A DNA stretch of 64,000 nt from Lampropedia aestuarii (GTDB lineage Bacteria > Pseudomonadota > Gammaproteobacteria > Burkholderiales > Burkholderiaceae_C). The stretch covers positions 112,348-176,347 of the forward strand of contig NZ_SSWX01000005.1 of assembly GCF_004803635.1 (NCBI RefSeq), written 5' to 3'. This document shows positions 43,294 to 52,890 of this stretch, one piece after another (positions within the stretch are counted from its first letter, which is position 1; every line of letters begins with the position of its first letter). A program made the position numbers and the translations under genes. The notes below the pieces were generated by a model, which searched no databases, had not been told where the DNA came from, and worked only from the letters and a program-made list of their open reading frames with translations.

Positions 43294-44448
43294 ATGGATC
43301 AACAAATGGACAATATGACTGAAAGTGTAACGCGCCCTTTGCATGCCGCCATTGCCGCGCAGCTCCAAGCCCAGCAAGGTTGGCTGGCTTTTGATGCGTT
43401 TATGCAGATGGCCCTCTACGAGCCCGGCTTGGGTTACTACAGCAATGACCGCCGCAAAATCGGCCTGATGCCTGCGCGTGAGCTCGCAGAAGCTGGCCCC
43501 AACGGGGACAAGCAAAGCACCGAAGGCAGCGATTTTGCCACGGCACCGGAAATGTCTGCGCTGTTTGGTCGCAGCATTGCCGCGCAGATCTTAGAGGTGC
43601 TTGAGCACACCGGCACCGATTGCGTGTATGAGTTTGGCGCTGGCAACGGCACTTTGGCCCGCGACATTCTGCAAACTTTAGGGCCGCGGGTGCGGCACTA
43701 TTACATTGTCGATGTGTCTTTGGCTTTGCGTGAACGGCAAGCGCAGACCTTGGCTGAGTTTGGCGACCAGGTGCAGTGGTTGGCCGAGTTGCCAGAGGCG
43801 CTGGAAGGGGTGTTGCTGGGCAACGAGGTGTTGGATGCGATGCCAGTCAAACTGATTGTGCAAAAGCAAGGCCAGTGGTTTGAACGTGGCGTGGCACTGG
43901 ATGCGTCGCAGAACTTTGTTTGGGCGGACCGGCCCACTGTGCATGCGGCGCCCATTGAGGTGCATTGCGAGCAAGACTATGTCACCGAGATTCACCCTTG
44001 GGCCGATGCCTTTGTGCGCACCACCTCAGAGCGGCTCAAAAAGGGCGCAGCGATTTGGATCGACTATGGTTTCAGTGAGCACGAGTTCTACCATCCGCAG
44101 CGCCATATGGGCACTCTGGTGTGCCATTTTCAGCACCAGATGGACGACTTGCCACTGCAGCAAGTGGGACTCAAAGACATCACAGCGCACGTGAACTTCA
44201 CAGCCGTCGCTGTAACCGCGCAGCAAGCGGGGCTGGAGGTGCTCGGTTATACCTCGCAAGCGCGGTTTTTAGCCAATTGCGGCATTGCGGCGCTGTTGGA
44301 GCAGGCTCCATTGGCTCAGCGCATCATGGGCGCCAAGCTGCTGCACGAGCATGAAATGGGTGAGTTGTTCAAGGTCATCATGCTGGGCGCAGGACCATTT
44401 TGGGAACCATTAGGATTTATCAATGGTGACAGAACGCACACCTTGTAA
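43294..44448 (+). CDS. MidA/NDUFAF7-like SAM-dependent methyltransferase
   Basis: 384 residues, the COG1565 family. Features: LGYYSNDRRKIG and SDFATAPEMS near the N-terminus, YEFGAGNGTLARDIL as the SAM site, and LLGNEVLDAMP. The mitochondrial NDUFAF7 homologue methylates an Arg in complex I; the bacterial role is not settled. Divergent from folM with a 54-bp gap. Confidence 0.9.
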   Translation: MDQQMDNMTESVTRPLHAAIAAQLQAQQGWLAFDAFMQMALYEPGLGYYSNDRRKIGLMPARELAEAGPNGDKQSTEGSDFATAPEMSALFGRSIAAQILEVLEHTGTDCVYEFGAGNGTLARDILQTLGPRVRHYYIVDVSLALRERQAQTLAEFGDQVQWLAELPEALEGVLLGNEVLDAMPVKLIVQKQGQWFERGVALDASQNFVWADRPTVHAAPIEVHCEQDYVTEIHPWADAFVRTTSERLKKGAAIWIDYGFSEHEFYHPQRHMGTLVCHFQHQMDDLPLQQVGLKDITAHVNFTAVAVTAQQAGLEVLGYTSQARFLANCGIAALLEQAPLAQRIMGAKLLHEHEMGELFKVIMLGAGPFWEPLGFINGDRTHTL

Positions 44449-44536
44449 AATTTCTCTGTAATTAAAGGCGGTGTTTATGAATCAATGGATGGATTAATGC
44501 CTTTGCTTTATAAATAAGCATCGCACAGGCCATAAA

Positions 44537-44564
44537 AAAAGCTGGCTATAAAAACCAGCTTTTT
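44537..44564. terminator. Bidirectional intrinsic terminator
   Basis: AAAAGCTGG and CCAGCTTTT around a 9-nt loop, with A- and T-runs on the sides; it serves the MidA-like and rbp genes, which converge here. Confidence 0.88.
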
Positions 44565-44636
44565 GACTTCGCCACTGAGATTGGTAATGGTCAATCAGAA
44601 AGATTGAACCGCCGCCATCAAAGCGCCAAAGATGAA

Positions 44637-45008
44637 TTAATAGCCGTCATGGCCTTGGCCACCACCGCGTGGGCCATTGCCGTATGGGCTGCGGAAACCG
44701 CCGCCGCCGCCGCCTTCACGACGACCGCCGCCGAAGCCGCCAGTGCGTGGAGGACGTGGCTCCAGCGGACGTGCTTCGTTGACCACGACATTGCGGCCGC
44801 CCAGAGGCTGGCCGTTCACGCCGTTGATCGCAGCTTGAGCTTCTGCATCGGAGCCCATTTCGACAAAGCCAAAGCCTTTGGAGCGACCAGTATCGCGTTC
44901 CATCATGACCTTTGCGCTGGTAACCAAACCGAATTGGCTGAAATGTTGCTCCAGATCGTTGTCACGAACAGAATATGGCAGATTGCCAACGTATAACTTA
45001 TTGCCCAT
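44637..45008 (-). CDS. RRM RNA-binding protein with Gly-rich tail
   Basis: 123 residues. RNP2 LYVGNL at 5-10 and RNP1 KGFGFVEM at 44-51 form one RRM; the last ~35 residues are Gly- and Arg-rich. This is the bacterial cold-induced RNA-binding type. AAGGAG 9 bp before the ATG. A long leader (about 165 nt if the promoter at 45188 is right) recalls cold-shock mRNAs. Confidence 0.93.
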   Translation of the reverse strand: MGNKLYVGNLPYSVRDNDLEQHFSQFGLVTSAKVMMERDTGRSKGFGFVEMGSDAEAQAAINGVNGQPLGGRNVVVNEARPLEPRPPRTGGFGGGRREGGGGGGFRSPYGNGPRGGGQGHDGY

Positions 45009-45187
45009 AACAGGACTCCTTCAAAACAATTTTCCCAAGCGATGGGGCCCCGGAGCCGAATGAGCAAATTCCCTGAACTGCGCACGAAACCATCAAACAC
45101 CGCGTACTGTGAGTCGGGATCAACGTTTGTAGCTCTATACCACAACCGCACCCGATGCCATTATCACTGACAAAATTGCCAATTCCT

Positions 45188-45215
45188 ATGATATTTTGAG
45201 CGCGAGTGTTAGCAA
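45188..45215 (-). promoter_or_regulatory. Candidate sigma-70 promoter of the RRM gene
   Basis: Minus strand TTGCTA, 16 bp, TATCAT. It would give a leader of about 165 nt. Confidence 0.4.
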
Positions 45216-45229
45216 AAACACTCGTTTTT
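45203..45229 (+). terminator. Hairpin with T-run, plus strand
   Basis: CGAGTGTT, AGCAAA, AACACTCG, then TTTTT. No plus-strand gene ends here, so it could end an RNA antisense to the RRM leader or be chance. It overlaps the candidate minus-strand promoter. Confidence 0.4.
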
Positions 45230-45467
45230 CGTGAAATTTCATGAAAAAGACAGTGCGGTGACGTTTTTGCCTTATTAATCATCACCCAAACACCAGGTCA
45301 TGGCCACTGGATGGGCTTATGGTTGATGCTTAAATCAGCCCTGGTGCGTGCTTTCTTGCAGGCTTGGTGGTATATTTGGCCCCAATGCGCCGATTTGCAA
45401 TCGCTTGCGGGCGCTTTATAAATGCTGCTAAAGACGCGCTTGAATTACGTGGACAAAAAACACACGA

Positions 45468-45503
45468 ACCGGCTCGCTCTTTGACAGCGCAGTCGGTTTT
45501 TTT
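45468..45503 (+). promoter_or_regulatory. Terminator-like hairpin directly before metX, possible attenuator
   Basis: ACCGGCTCGCT pairs with AGCGCAGTCGGT (one G-T pair, one bulge) and runs into seven T, only 13 nt before the metX ATG. Upstream 45230-45467 has no gene, so a terminator here would act within the metX leader. Confidence 0.45.
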
Positions 45504-45516
45504 CGTTTTTGTTGCC

Positions 45517-46638
45517 ATGCCACTTATTGCCCACCCGCAGTTCATGCCATTTGCCGAGGCCTTGCCGCTTAAAGGCGGCGGGCACATTGCCAATTACACA
45601 TTGGCTTACGAAACTTACGGCCAGCTCAATGCCGATCGCAGCAATGCGGTACTGGTCTGCCATGCGCTGAATGCCTCACACCACGTCGCAGGTGTCTATG
45701 AGGGCCAAGACAAAAGCCAAGGTTGGTGGGACAACATGATTGGTCCCGGCAAGCCTGTAGATACCAACCGCTTTTTTGTGATTGGCGTGAATAATCTGGG
45801 TTCCTGCTTTGGCTCTACCGGCCCGATGCACGAGAGCCCAGAAACCGGCAAGGCCTGGGGCGCAGATTTTCCCGTGGTGACGGTAGAGGACTGGGTAGCT
45901 GCGCAGGCGCGTTTGCTCGATGCTTTGGGGATTGAGCAGCTGGCGGCGGTGATGGGCGGCAGCCTGGGCGGCATGCAGGCGCTGTCATGGACGCTGCAAT
46001 TTCCCGAGCGCATGCGCCATGCAGTGGTCATTGCCAGTGCGCCTAACCTGAATGCCGAGAACATCGCGTTCAACGAAGTGGCCAGGCGGGCGATTGTCAC
46101 TGACCCGGACTTCCATGGCGGCCATTTTTACGAGCAGGGCGTGGTTCCCAAACGGGGCTTGCGCATTGCCCGCATGATTGGGCACATCACTTACCTGTCT
46201 GACGATGTGATGAACCAGAAGTTTGGCCGCCAGCTCAGGGATGGACTGGACTTGCGCTATAGCACGCAAGACATTGAATTCCAGATCGAGAGCTATCTGC
46301 GCTACCAGGCCGACAAGTTCAGCGACTACTTTGATGCCAATACCTATTTGCTGATTACCCGTGCACTGGACTATTTTGATCCTGCGCGGGAATACGGCGG
46401 CCAGCTCAACCAGGCGCTGGCAAAAGCCGTGGCCAAATTTTTGATCATCAGCTTTACGACCGACTGGCGTTTCTCGCCGGGGCGCAGCCAAGAGATTGTG
46501 CATGCCTTGCTGGACAACCAGCGCGATGTGACCTATGCCAGGATCAACGCGCCACACGGGCATGATGCATTTTTGTTGGATGACCCACGCTACCACCAAC
46601 TGGTGGCCGCGTACTTTGACCGCATTGCCAAGGAATGA
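45517..46638 (+). CDS. metX: Homoserine O-succinyl/acetyltransferase MetX
   Basis: 373 residues, alpha/beta hydrolase fold. Nucleophile Ser149 in [10 protein letters not shown], late Asp and His in [11 protein letters not shown] region. It activates homoserine in methionine synthesis; acyl donor cannot be fixed from this reading alone. The start [12 protein letters not shown] is family-like; upstream in-frame starts (45364, 45385) are unlikely. metW overlaps its stop (ATGA). Confidence 0.94.
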   Translation: MPLIAHPQFMPFAEALPLKGGGHIANYTLAYETYGQLNADRSNAVLVCHALNASHHVAGVYEGQDKSQGWWDNMIGPGKPVDTNRFFVIGVNNLGSCFGSTGPMHESPETGKAWGADFPVVTVEDWVAAQARLLDALGIEQLAAVMGGSLGGMQALSWTLQFPERMRHAVVIASAPNLNAENIAFNEVARRAIVTDPDFHGGHFYEQGVVPKRGLRIARMIGHITYLSDDVMNQKFGRQLRDGLDLRYSTQDIEFQIESYLRYQADKFSDYFDANTYLLITRALDYFDPAREYGGQLNQALAKAVAKFLIISFTTDWRFSPGRSQEIVHALLDNQRDVTYARINAPHGHDAFLLDDPRYHQLVAAYFDRIAKE

Positions 46639-47237
46639 CAAACATGAGCGACAACCACACCATGAAGGCGATCGCACAGCTGGTGCCTACAGGCGCGCGT
46701 GTACTTGATTTGGGCTGCGGTGACGGTGCTTTGTTGGAGTATCTGCAAAAAGAGCGCGGCTGTAGTGGCTACGGCGTGGAGCTTGACGATGCCAAGCTGC
46801 TTGCCTGTGCCAAACGCGGCGTGAATGTGCTGCAGATGAACCTGGACCGGGGCTTGTCCATTTTTGGTGATCACAGCTTTGATGTCGTGCTGCAAATAGA
46901 CACCTTCCAGCATTTGCGCAATGCCGAAACCATGCTCAGGGAAACCCTGCGTGTGGGCCGCAGTGGCATCATTGCCTTTCCCAATTTTGCGCATTGGGGC
47001 AATCGCCTGTCGGTGATGCGCGGTCGCATGCCGGTCACGCGCCGCATGCCTTACCAGTGGTATGACACGCCCAACATCCGGGTTGGCACATTCAAGGATT
47101 TTGAGGCTTTGGCGCTGAAAAATGATTTGCGTATTCGTGACTCATTCGGCTTGCTGGGGCAAAAGCCAGTGCGCTTGCTGCCCAATTTACGCGCCAATAC
47201 CGCCGTGTTCCACTTGGAGCGCAAGGCGCCGCTATAA
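46635..47237 (+). CDS. metW: MetW methionine biosynthesis protein
   Basis: 200 residues. SAM-fold motif [12 protein letters not shown], then YGVELDD and [13 protein letters not shown], with [10 protein letters not shown] and the late [11 protein letters not shown]. MetW binds MetX and is needed for its activity in several proteobacteria. Starts within the metX stop codon. The stop is followed by two perfect hairpins. Confidence 0.93.
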   Translation: MTNMSDNHTMKAIAQLVPTGARVLDLGCGDGALLEYLQKERGCSGYGVELDDAKLLACAKRGVNVLQMNLDRGLSIFGDHSFDVVLQIDTFQHLRNAETMLRETLRVGRSGIIAFPNFAHWGNRLSVMRGRMPVTRRMPYQWYDTPNIRVGTFKDFEALALKNDLRIRDSFGLLGQKPVRLLPNLRANTAVFHLERKAPL

Positions 47238-47243
47238 GCTGCT

Positions 47244-47290
47244 GCGCATGGCGCTTGCCATGCGCGCCAGCCCAATGTCGTCGGGCTGGC
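47244..47290. other. Two adjacent perfect hairpins between convergent metW and TonB receptor genes
   Basis: GCGCATGGC-GCTT-GCCATGCGC (47244-47265) abuts GCCAGCCC-loop-GGGCTGGC (47266-47290). No T-run. Likely acts as a transcription or RNA-end barrier for both genes. Confidence 0.6.
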
Positions 47291-47292
47291 AG

Positions 47293-47306
47293 TGAACAGG
47301 CGCTTA
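47293..47306 (+). repeat. Variant of dispersed motif over the TonB receptor stop
   Basis: TGAACAGGCGCTTA; its TTA is the minus-strand stop codon TAA of the receptor gene. Confidence 0.35.
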
Positions 47307-49499
47307 GAAATTGACCTTCATGCCCACGACCAGATTGCGTCCGCGCAGCGGTGATGCGTCTTTGACGAAGGACGTGTTGTTAAAGGCCAGTTTGTCGAAC
47401 ACGTTGTCGAGCTTGGCAAACAGCTCATAGCTTTGCGTCTGGCCCAGCTTGCCGCTCCAGCCCATGTGCAGGTTCAGCATGTTGTAGCCAGCGGTGCGTG
47501 TTTCATACGCGGCAATGCGGTTTTGCGCAGCATTGCGGTAGAGTTCACCGCCTGCATACCAGGGGCCGTATTCCCAGCGGGCATTGACACCCAAGCGGCG
47601 CGCTGGAATCCGTGGCACGGCATCGCCGCCTTTGAAGCTGGCGTGCACCATGTCGCCAAACACACCAACGCGCCACTGCGTGCTCAGCTGGTGGCTGGCG
47701 CTGGCTTCCAGACCTTTGAATGTGGCATCGCGTTGCTTGTAGTCGATCAGGCGGAAGTTCTCATAGCGGTCGGTGGTGCTCGCATAAATGTAGTCATCAA
47801 TGCGGTTGTAAAACGCCGAGAGTGTGTAGCGCGTGGCCCCACTGGTTTTGCGCAGGCTGATGTCGAGGTTGCTCGACTGCTCCGCGCTCAGATTGGCATT
47901 GCCGCGCTCCCAGGTGTTCGAGGCCAAATGGATGCCGCCAGCAAACAGCTCTTCTGCTGTTGGCGCACGCTTGGAGCGCGAGACACTGGCCGCCAGCACA
48001 TAGCCGGGTTGGAAATTCCAGCTCACACCGCCGGAGAGCGAGCCCATATCGTGCTTGACGCTGCCGCGCCGTGTGCTGCCATCGAGATGGGCGGTTTGCC
48101 ATTCGTAGCGCTCGCTGAGTTCAAAACGCCAGTCGCCCTGGCGGTACTCTTGCAGCGCAAATACCGCGCGGCTGGTTGTCAGCGTGGGCTCCACATAGGC
48201 TTCCGAGCCTTGTGCGCTGAAGTCGCGGCGGCTGTGTTGTACACCCACCAAACCGCGCAGCTCGCCCAGGCCCAGCTCGATGCGTTGGTGCTCAAGCTCC
48301 AAGCGTGCATCGTGGGCCTTGTTCTTAAAGCTGGTGCCAATTGCGCCATGTTCGATTTCATCGTGCGCATAGTCGGTGTGCGAGGCCCGCAGTTTGGCGC
48401 GTGTGAAGCCCGGTAGCGGGTCATGCAATTCGCCGCGCAGGTCCCAGCGGTGGCTGGTCATGCTGACCAGCGCGATGTCGTCGTCGTGCTCACCCTCATC
48501 CGTGCAATGCAGCTCCGTGCCGTGCCAGTGGCAGCCCTCGGGCGCATCTTCACCGCCGCCATGGCTGGCGCAATGCAAGGCGTCGCCGTGCAAATGGCAG
48601 TCTTCGTATTCATGGCTGTGGCCGGGCAGGCCGTAGCGGCTGCGCAAGCTGCTGTATGCCAGGCCGAGATAGCCGCGCTCATGGATGAACGAGCCACCAA
48701 CACTGCCGTACCACGTGTTGTTGTTGGAGCCGTTGACGTATTTCTCACTCCAGTTTTTACCGGCTTCGTACTCTCCGGCCGAGCGTTTAAGCCCTTCGAC
48801 ATGCAGCGCAAACGGGCCTTGGCCACCGGTGACTGAGAACAGGCCAATGCCTTCGCGCGCATTGCTGGATTTGCGCAGCTCAATACGGCCTTCATAGCCT
48901 TTTTCGGGCACTTCGGTAGGAATGCGGTTGTCACGCACGTTCACGACGCCGCCAGTGATGCCGCCGCCGTACAGCAGGCTCGATGGGCCACGCAGCACTT
49001 CGATTTCGCTGGCCAGCAACGGCTCAAAAGCAACCGCGTGGTCTGGGCTGGAGGTCGAGGCATCCTGAACCTCGCTGCCATCGGACAGAATGCGCACACG
49101 TGCGGCATCGGCGCCGCGAATCACCGGCCGGCCCGCGCCTGCACCGTAGTTGTTGTTGCGCACGCCCGGTAAGCCTTCTAGCGTTTCGCCCAAGGTCGCG
49201 GCGCTGCGCAATTGCAGCGCCTGGCCATCCAGCACTTCGACGGGTGTGGCCGACTCATCGAGCGGCAAATCCAGGGCGCTGGCGCTGATGCGCACTTCGG
49301 GCAGTGGCGCATCCGTAGCGCTGCTACTGGCTGTTTGTTGGACTGACTGGTTTGCTGCGGGCGGTGTTTGTGCATGCAAGGCCATTGAGCAGACACAGCT
49401 CAAACCGATGCAGGCAAGCGCCAGCGCATGTGGGCGCAAGCGGCTAGCGGAGATCAAGCGCGCGCGGGCGCGGCGCTGCGAGGGGGCGGTGGGTTTCAT
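47304..49499 (-). CDS. TonB-dependent receptor with His-rich loop (ZnuD-like)
   Basis: 731 residues. Signal sequence, plug domain with LGETLEGLPGVRN and RIL-S-DGSEV, a 22-strand barrel ending in GRNLVVGMKVNF. Around residues 290-340 is an extracellular loop rich in His, Cys, Glu and Asp (HSHEYEDCHLHG, CHWHGTELHC, EGEHDDD), as in ZnuD zinc receptors. The His-rich lipoprotein upstream (156 bp) agrees with zinc uptake. The start at 49499 follows the family signal sequence. Confidence 0.88.
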   Translation of the reverse strand: MKPTAPSQRRARARLISASRLRPHALALACIGLSCVCSMALHAQTPPAANQSVQQTASSSATDAPLPEVRISASALDLPLDESATPVEVLDGQALQLRSAATLGETLEGLPGVRNNNYGAGAGRPVIRGADAARVRILSDGSEVQDASTSSPDHAVAFEPLLASEIEVLRGPSSLLYGGGITGGVVNVRDNRIPTEVPEKGYEGRIELRKSSNAREGIGLFSVTGGQGPFALHVEGLKRSAGEYEAGKNWSEKYVNGSNNNTWYGSVGGSFIHERGYLGLAYSSLRSRYGLPGHSHEYEDCHLHGDALHCASHGGGEDAPEGCHWHGTELHCTDEGEHDDDIALVSMTSHRWDLRGELHDPLPGFTRAKLRASHTDYAHDEIEHGAIGTSFKNKAHDARLELEHQRIELGLGELRGLVGVQHSRRDFSAQGSEAYVEPTLTTSRAVFALQEYRQGDWRFELSERYEWQTAHLDGSTRRGSVKHDMGSLSGGVSWNFQPGYVLAASVSRSKRAPTAEELFAGGIHLASNTWERGNANLSAEQSSNLDISLRKTSGATRYTLSAFYNRIDDYIYASTTDRYENFRLIDYKQRDATFKGLEASASHQLSTQWRVGVFGDMVHASFKGGDAVPRIPARRLGVNARWEYGPWYAGGELYRNAAQNRIAAYETRTAGYNMLNLHMGWSGKLGQTQSYELFAKLDNVFDKLAFNNTSFVKDASPLRGRNLVVGMKVNF

Positions 49500-49655
49500 G
49501 AGGCAATCAAGAAAAGGCGCACCGTACAAAGCTGCGCAGTGTGGGCTGCGTGCGGTCGGGTACGGGCGCATTAAAGCAATTCACAATCCGCCGTGGGCTT
49601 TGCGGCAGGCTATTGCTACTGCTGAGATCCATTACGGTTTTGTAGTGCAGAGGGC

Positions 49656-50996
49656 TTAGTGGTCGTGTGCGTGGTCAGCGCTGGGCTCGCTAATACCCAG
49701 CCACACAATCGAGGTCGGACTGAAGTTCAGCGCAATGTGCTCGCCTAGCTTGGCTGCATGCAAATCGATGCTGGTCAGGCGCTGGCCATTGGGGTCGCTG
49801 AGCCAGGCGGTCTCAGCGGCTTGGCTTACCGCAATGCTTGGGAACGGTGCTGCACTGGGCATGTGGGCTATAGCAGAAGTGATTTCGGCACGTTTGCCCC
49901 AGCTGTGCATATCCAGAATATGCAGGCTGCCCAAGTCGTCCAGGACCAGCAGGTTGTCGCCTTCTGCATCAATAGCGTGGGCGCGGCGGGTGCGCCCCTC
50001 GGCCCAGTTGATCGTAGTGATGGTGCCGGCCTCCGGGTCGATTTCATACAACCAGCCTGGGCTGGCAATGCCGACGAACTTGTCGTAATGGGGATTGCCC
50101 GTGATCGTGCCAATGCGCACGCCGGCTGGCATGGACGCCGGGTTGGCGACTTTGCGTGCAGTGAAGTTGTCGCCATTTTGCTCAACCACCAACACACCAT
50201 CTGTGCAGCCAAATACGCTGTAGCGCACGTTGGAATAGCTGCCGTGCAGGCCAGGACACTCTTGCTCAAAGCGTTTTTCCATATGGAAATGGTCGCCATG
50301 GCGGTGGTGCAGCTCGACATGCGTAGGTGTGGTGGAGGTGGAATCGACTGGCTTCCAGGTGGTTAACAACCAGTCGCCACGCGGCTCGGCCGTGCCGTGC
50401 ATTGCAGAGCCCAAGGTGTGCGAAGCTTCGACCAGGCCCGCCTGCCCAGCAGCAATGCTGGCATCACTGAACAGCGCAATCGAGGCTTTGTCGCCGCTGC
50501 TCGCATCGCCATCAAAGAACAGCGCTGCGTGCGCGCCATGGGTTTCGTAATGGGTTGGCCGCACGCCTGTGAGGCGCAGATTGAGAAGCGCCGGTGCCTG
50601 TGTGTAGTCATGCAGGTGGTCGCCATGGTCTTCTTGCCAAACCCCGCCGTCGATGAACTGCGCCTGGTTCTGGTTTCTTTGCAGTAGCACGGCATAACGC
50701 TGGCCTGGGCTGGCGTACAGCGCCGAAGACGCATGGTCGCTGGTGAAGGTCTGCAGGACGCTGCCGTGCTCAAGATCAATCGCGTGTATTTGGGCGCTGT
50801 TGGCTTCCAGTGCAATCAAGCGGCCGGCCGCGGCAACTGGGTCGTGGTCATGCGGATCTTCGCCATCACCTGGTTGTGTGGGCTCGGGCGTGATTTCCAC
50901 CACATTGTTGCTACCACCGCCACAAGCGGTTAAAGCGGCTGCACAAGCCAAGGCCAGCGCGCCATTGCGCCAGTTCAGTGTTGACACCATGTCCAT
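49656..50996 (-). CDS. His-rich beta-propeller lipoprotein, AztD-like zinc-binding
   Basis: 446 residues. Lipobox LTAC with Cys25. Beta-propeller repeats with clusters of His and Asp: GEDPHDHDP, QEDHGDHLHDY, ELHHRHGDHFHMEK and a C-terminal ADHAHDH. It resembles the zinc chaperone AztD, although that is soluble and encoded with an ABC importer, which is not present here. It could store or hand zinc to the TonB receptor coded next. An AT-rich operator-like region is upstream. Confidence 0.78.
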   Translation of the reverse strand: MDMVSTLNWRNGALALACAAALTACGGGSNNVVEITPEPTQPGDGEDPHDHDPVAAAGRLIALEANSAQIHAIDLEHGSVLQTFTSDHASSALYASPGQRYAVLLQRNQNQAQFIDGGVWQEDHGDHLHDYTQAPALLNLRLTGVRPTHYETHGAHAALFFDGDASSGDKASIALFSDASIAAGQAGLVEASHTLGSAMHGTAEPRGDWLLTTWKPVDSTSTTPTHVELHHRHGDHFHMEKRFEQECPGLHGSYSNVRYSVFGCTDGVLVVEQNGDNFTARKVANPASMPAGVRIGTITGNPHYDKFVGIASPGWLYEIDPEAGTITTINWAEGRTRRAHAIDAEGDNLLVLDDLGSLHILDMHSWGKRAEITSAIAHMPSAAPFPSIAVSQAAETAWLSDPNGQRLTSIDLHAAKLGEHIALNFSPTSIVWLGISEPSADHAHDH

Positions 50997-51036
50997 GCGA
51001 TTTCCCCTTTTTCAAATGCATTGGTATGAATGTCAA

Positions 51037-51090
51037 AAATTATAGTGATAAATCAGTATCAATTGAATAAATAATAATTCATTTTCATTA
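51037..51090 (-). promoter_or_regulatory. Possible Zur/Fur-type operator and promoter
   Basis: AT-rich stretch upstream of the zinc-type genes with TTATAGTGATAA (51040-51051) and a Fur-box-like AATGAAAATGAATTATTATT on the minus strand (51071-51090). The specific regulator is not proven. Confidence 0.4.
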
Positions 51091-51106
51091 GAGGGGCGAA
51101 AGACGC

Positions 51107-51146
51107 AAAAAAACCGCTGTCAGCAGCGCAGTGCTGGCAGCGGTTT
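51107..51146 (-). terminator. Intrinsic terminator of cysK
   Basis: Minus strand AAACCGCTG-CCAGCAC-TGCG-CTGCTGA-CAGCGGTTTTTTT: stem of about 15 pairs with T-run, 73 bp after the cysK stop. Confidence 0.9.
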
Positions 51147-51218
51147 GAGGGCGGTGCGGGATCAGGTGGTGTGAGTCACGCTGCTTCGCACGCTTGGATC
51201 AAATCAGATCATGCAAGA

Positions 51219-52139
51219 TCACGCAGTAGGCAGGAAACCGTCGACCGACAGGTAGCGCTCGCCCGTGTCGTAGTTAAAGCCCAGCACACGCGCGCCTTGC
51301 GGCAGTTCTGGCAACTTTTGGGCAATCGCGGCCAAGGTCGCGCCAGAAGAAATACCAACCAGCAGGCCTTCTTGCGTCGCGCTGCGGCGGGCAAAGTCTT
51401 TAGCGGCTTCGGCTTCGACCTGGATCACGCCGTCCAGCACGCTGGTGTCCAGGTTCTTAGGCACAAAACCTGCGCCAATGCCTTGGATGGGGTGGGGCGA
51501 TGGTTGGCCACCTGAAATTACTGGTGAAGCAGCAGGCTCGACGGCAAACACTTTCAAGTTCGGCCAGCGGGCTTTGAGCGTGCGAGCCACGCCTGTCAAA
51601 TGTCCACCCGTGCCTACGCCGGTGACGATCGCATCCAGACCGTCTGGAAAGTCGGCGGCAATTTCTTCGGCTGTGGTGCGCACATGCACATCGATATTGG
51701 CCGGGTTCTCAAACTGCTGGGCAATCCAGGCGCCTGGGGTTTGGGCCTTGAGTTCTTCGGCACGCGCAATCGCGCCTTTCATGCCCTTTTCCTTGGGGGT
51801 CAGATCGAAGCTGGCGCCGTAGGCCAGGAACAGGCGGCGGCGCTCAATCGACATGCTTTCCGGCATCACCAAAATGAGCTTGTAGCCTTTGACCGCTGCC
51901 ACCATGGCCAGACCCACGCCGGTGTTGCCGGACGTGGGCTCAATGATGGTGCCGCCGGGCTTGAGCGCGCCGCTTTTCTCGGCATCTTCGACCATCGCCA
52001 GGGCAATGCGGTCCTTGATCGAGCCACCGGGGTTGCTGCGCTCGGACTTCACCCACACCGTTGCCTCAGGGCCGAACAAACGGTTGATGCGAATGTGCGG
52101 GGTTTTGCCGATGGTTTCCAAGACATGTTGAACTGGCAT
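51219..52139 (-). CDS. cysK: Cysteine synthase A
   Basis: 306 residues. PLP Lys42 in [21 protein letters not shown], and [10 protein letters not shown] phosphate loop. It makes cysteine from O-acetylserine and sulfide. GAGGAG before the ATG. Single gene; dps follows after 34 bp upstream on the same strand. Confidence 0.95.
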   Translation of the reverse strand: MPVQHVLETIGKTPHIRINRLFGPEATVWVKSERSNPGGSIKDRIALAMVEDAEKSGALKPGGTIIEPTSGNTGVGLAMVAAVKGYKLILVMPESMSIERRRLFLAYGASFDLTPKEKGMKGAIARAEELKAQTPGAWIAQQFENPANIDVHVRTTAEEIAADFPDGLDAIVTGVGTGGHLTGVARTLKARWPNLKVFAVEPAASPVISGGQPSPHPIQGIGAGFVPKNLDTSVLDGVIQVEAEAAKDFARRSATQEGLLVGISSGATLAAIAQKLPELPQGARVLGFNYDTGERYLSVDGFLPTA

Positions 52140-52173
52140 CTATGCGCTCCTCAATGAACGGTTGAAAATGCCA

Positions 52174-52692
52174 TTATTGCTCTACTAGCAGAGACCTGAG
52201 CATCCAAGCGGTCTGCTCGTGCACGGCCAAGCGTTGGGTCAGCAGGTCGGCGGTGGGCTCATCACTGGCTTTGTCGGCCAGCGGAAACAACTCGCGCGCG
52301 GTGCGGGCCACGGCCTCATGGCCTTCGACCAAGATGCGCACCATTTCCAGCGCCGCTGGTGGCTGCTGAGGGGCATCGTCCAGCGAAGTCAGGGCGGCAA
52401 ACTCGGCATAGGAGCCAGGCGCAAAATGCCCTAGTGAGCGGATGCGCTCGGCAATCGGGTCAATCGCATTCCACAACTCGGTGTACTGGCCTTCAAACAT
52501 CGTGTGCAATGTATTAAACATGGGACCTGTGACGTTCCAGTGGAAGTTGTGGGTGGTTAAATACAGTGTAGTCGTGTCAGCCAGCAGGCGTGACAAGCCT
52601 TGCGCAATGGCAGCCCGGTCGCTGTCTTTGATGCCAATATTGATGGCAACGGAGTGGCTGTGAGCAGTTGTATTTTTGGTGGTTTTGGCCAT
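52174..52692 (-). CDS. dps: Dps-family DNA-binding ferritin
   Basis: 172 residues. Ferroxidase residues are in [18 protein letters not shown] and the Asp/Glu that follow. An N-terminal Lys/His/Thr tail ([13 protein letters not shown]) would bind DNA. Dodecamer that protects DNA and stores iron in stress. The start at 52692 has AGGAG 9 bp upstream. Confidence 0.94.
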   Translation of the reverse strand: MAKTTKNTTAHSHSVAINIGIKDSDRAAIAQGLSRLLADTTTLYLTTHNFHWNVTGPMFNTLHTMFEGQYTELWNAIDPIAERIRSLGHFAPGSYAEFAALTSLDDAPQQPPAALEMVRILVEGHEAVARTARELFPLADKASDEPTADLLTQRLAVHEQTAWMLRSLLVEQ

Positions 52693-52890
52693 CTGGTTCT
52701 CCTGTTCAGCAATGCATTGCTGCATTCCAAGTTGCGATGGGTCTATTGTGTAGCGGTAGTGGCCAAATGGCTAGTTGAGTGTTTTTATCGGGCTGATAGG
52801 GCATGACAATGGAGCCAGGCTCCAAGCCTGGGTGCAGGTTTTCTCAGCGGATGAAGTTCGGTTGCGTGGCGCTGGATTACAATCGCGCAC

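Noticed and set aside
45230-45516. Known SAM riboswitch before metX
   Set aside because: I could not find the SAM-I or SAM-II core sequences; only a terminator-like hairpin is supported.
45364-45516. Upstream TTG/ATG starts for metX
   Set aside because: The extra 51 residues are not family-like and contain the hairpin region.
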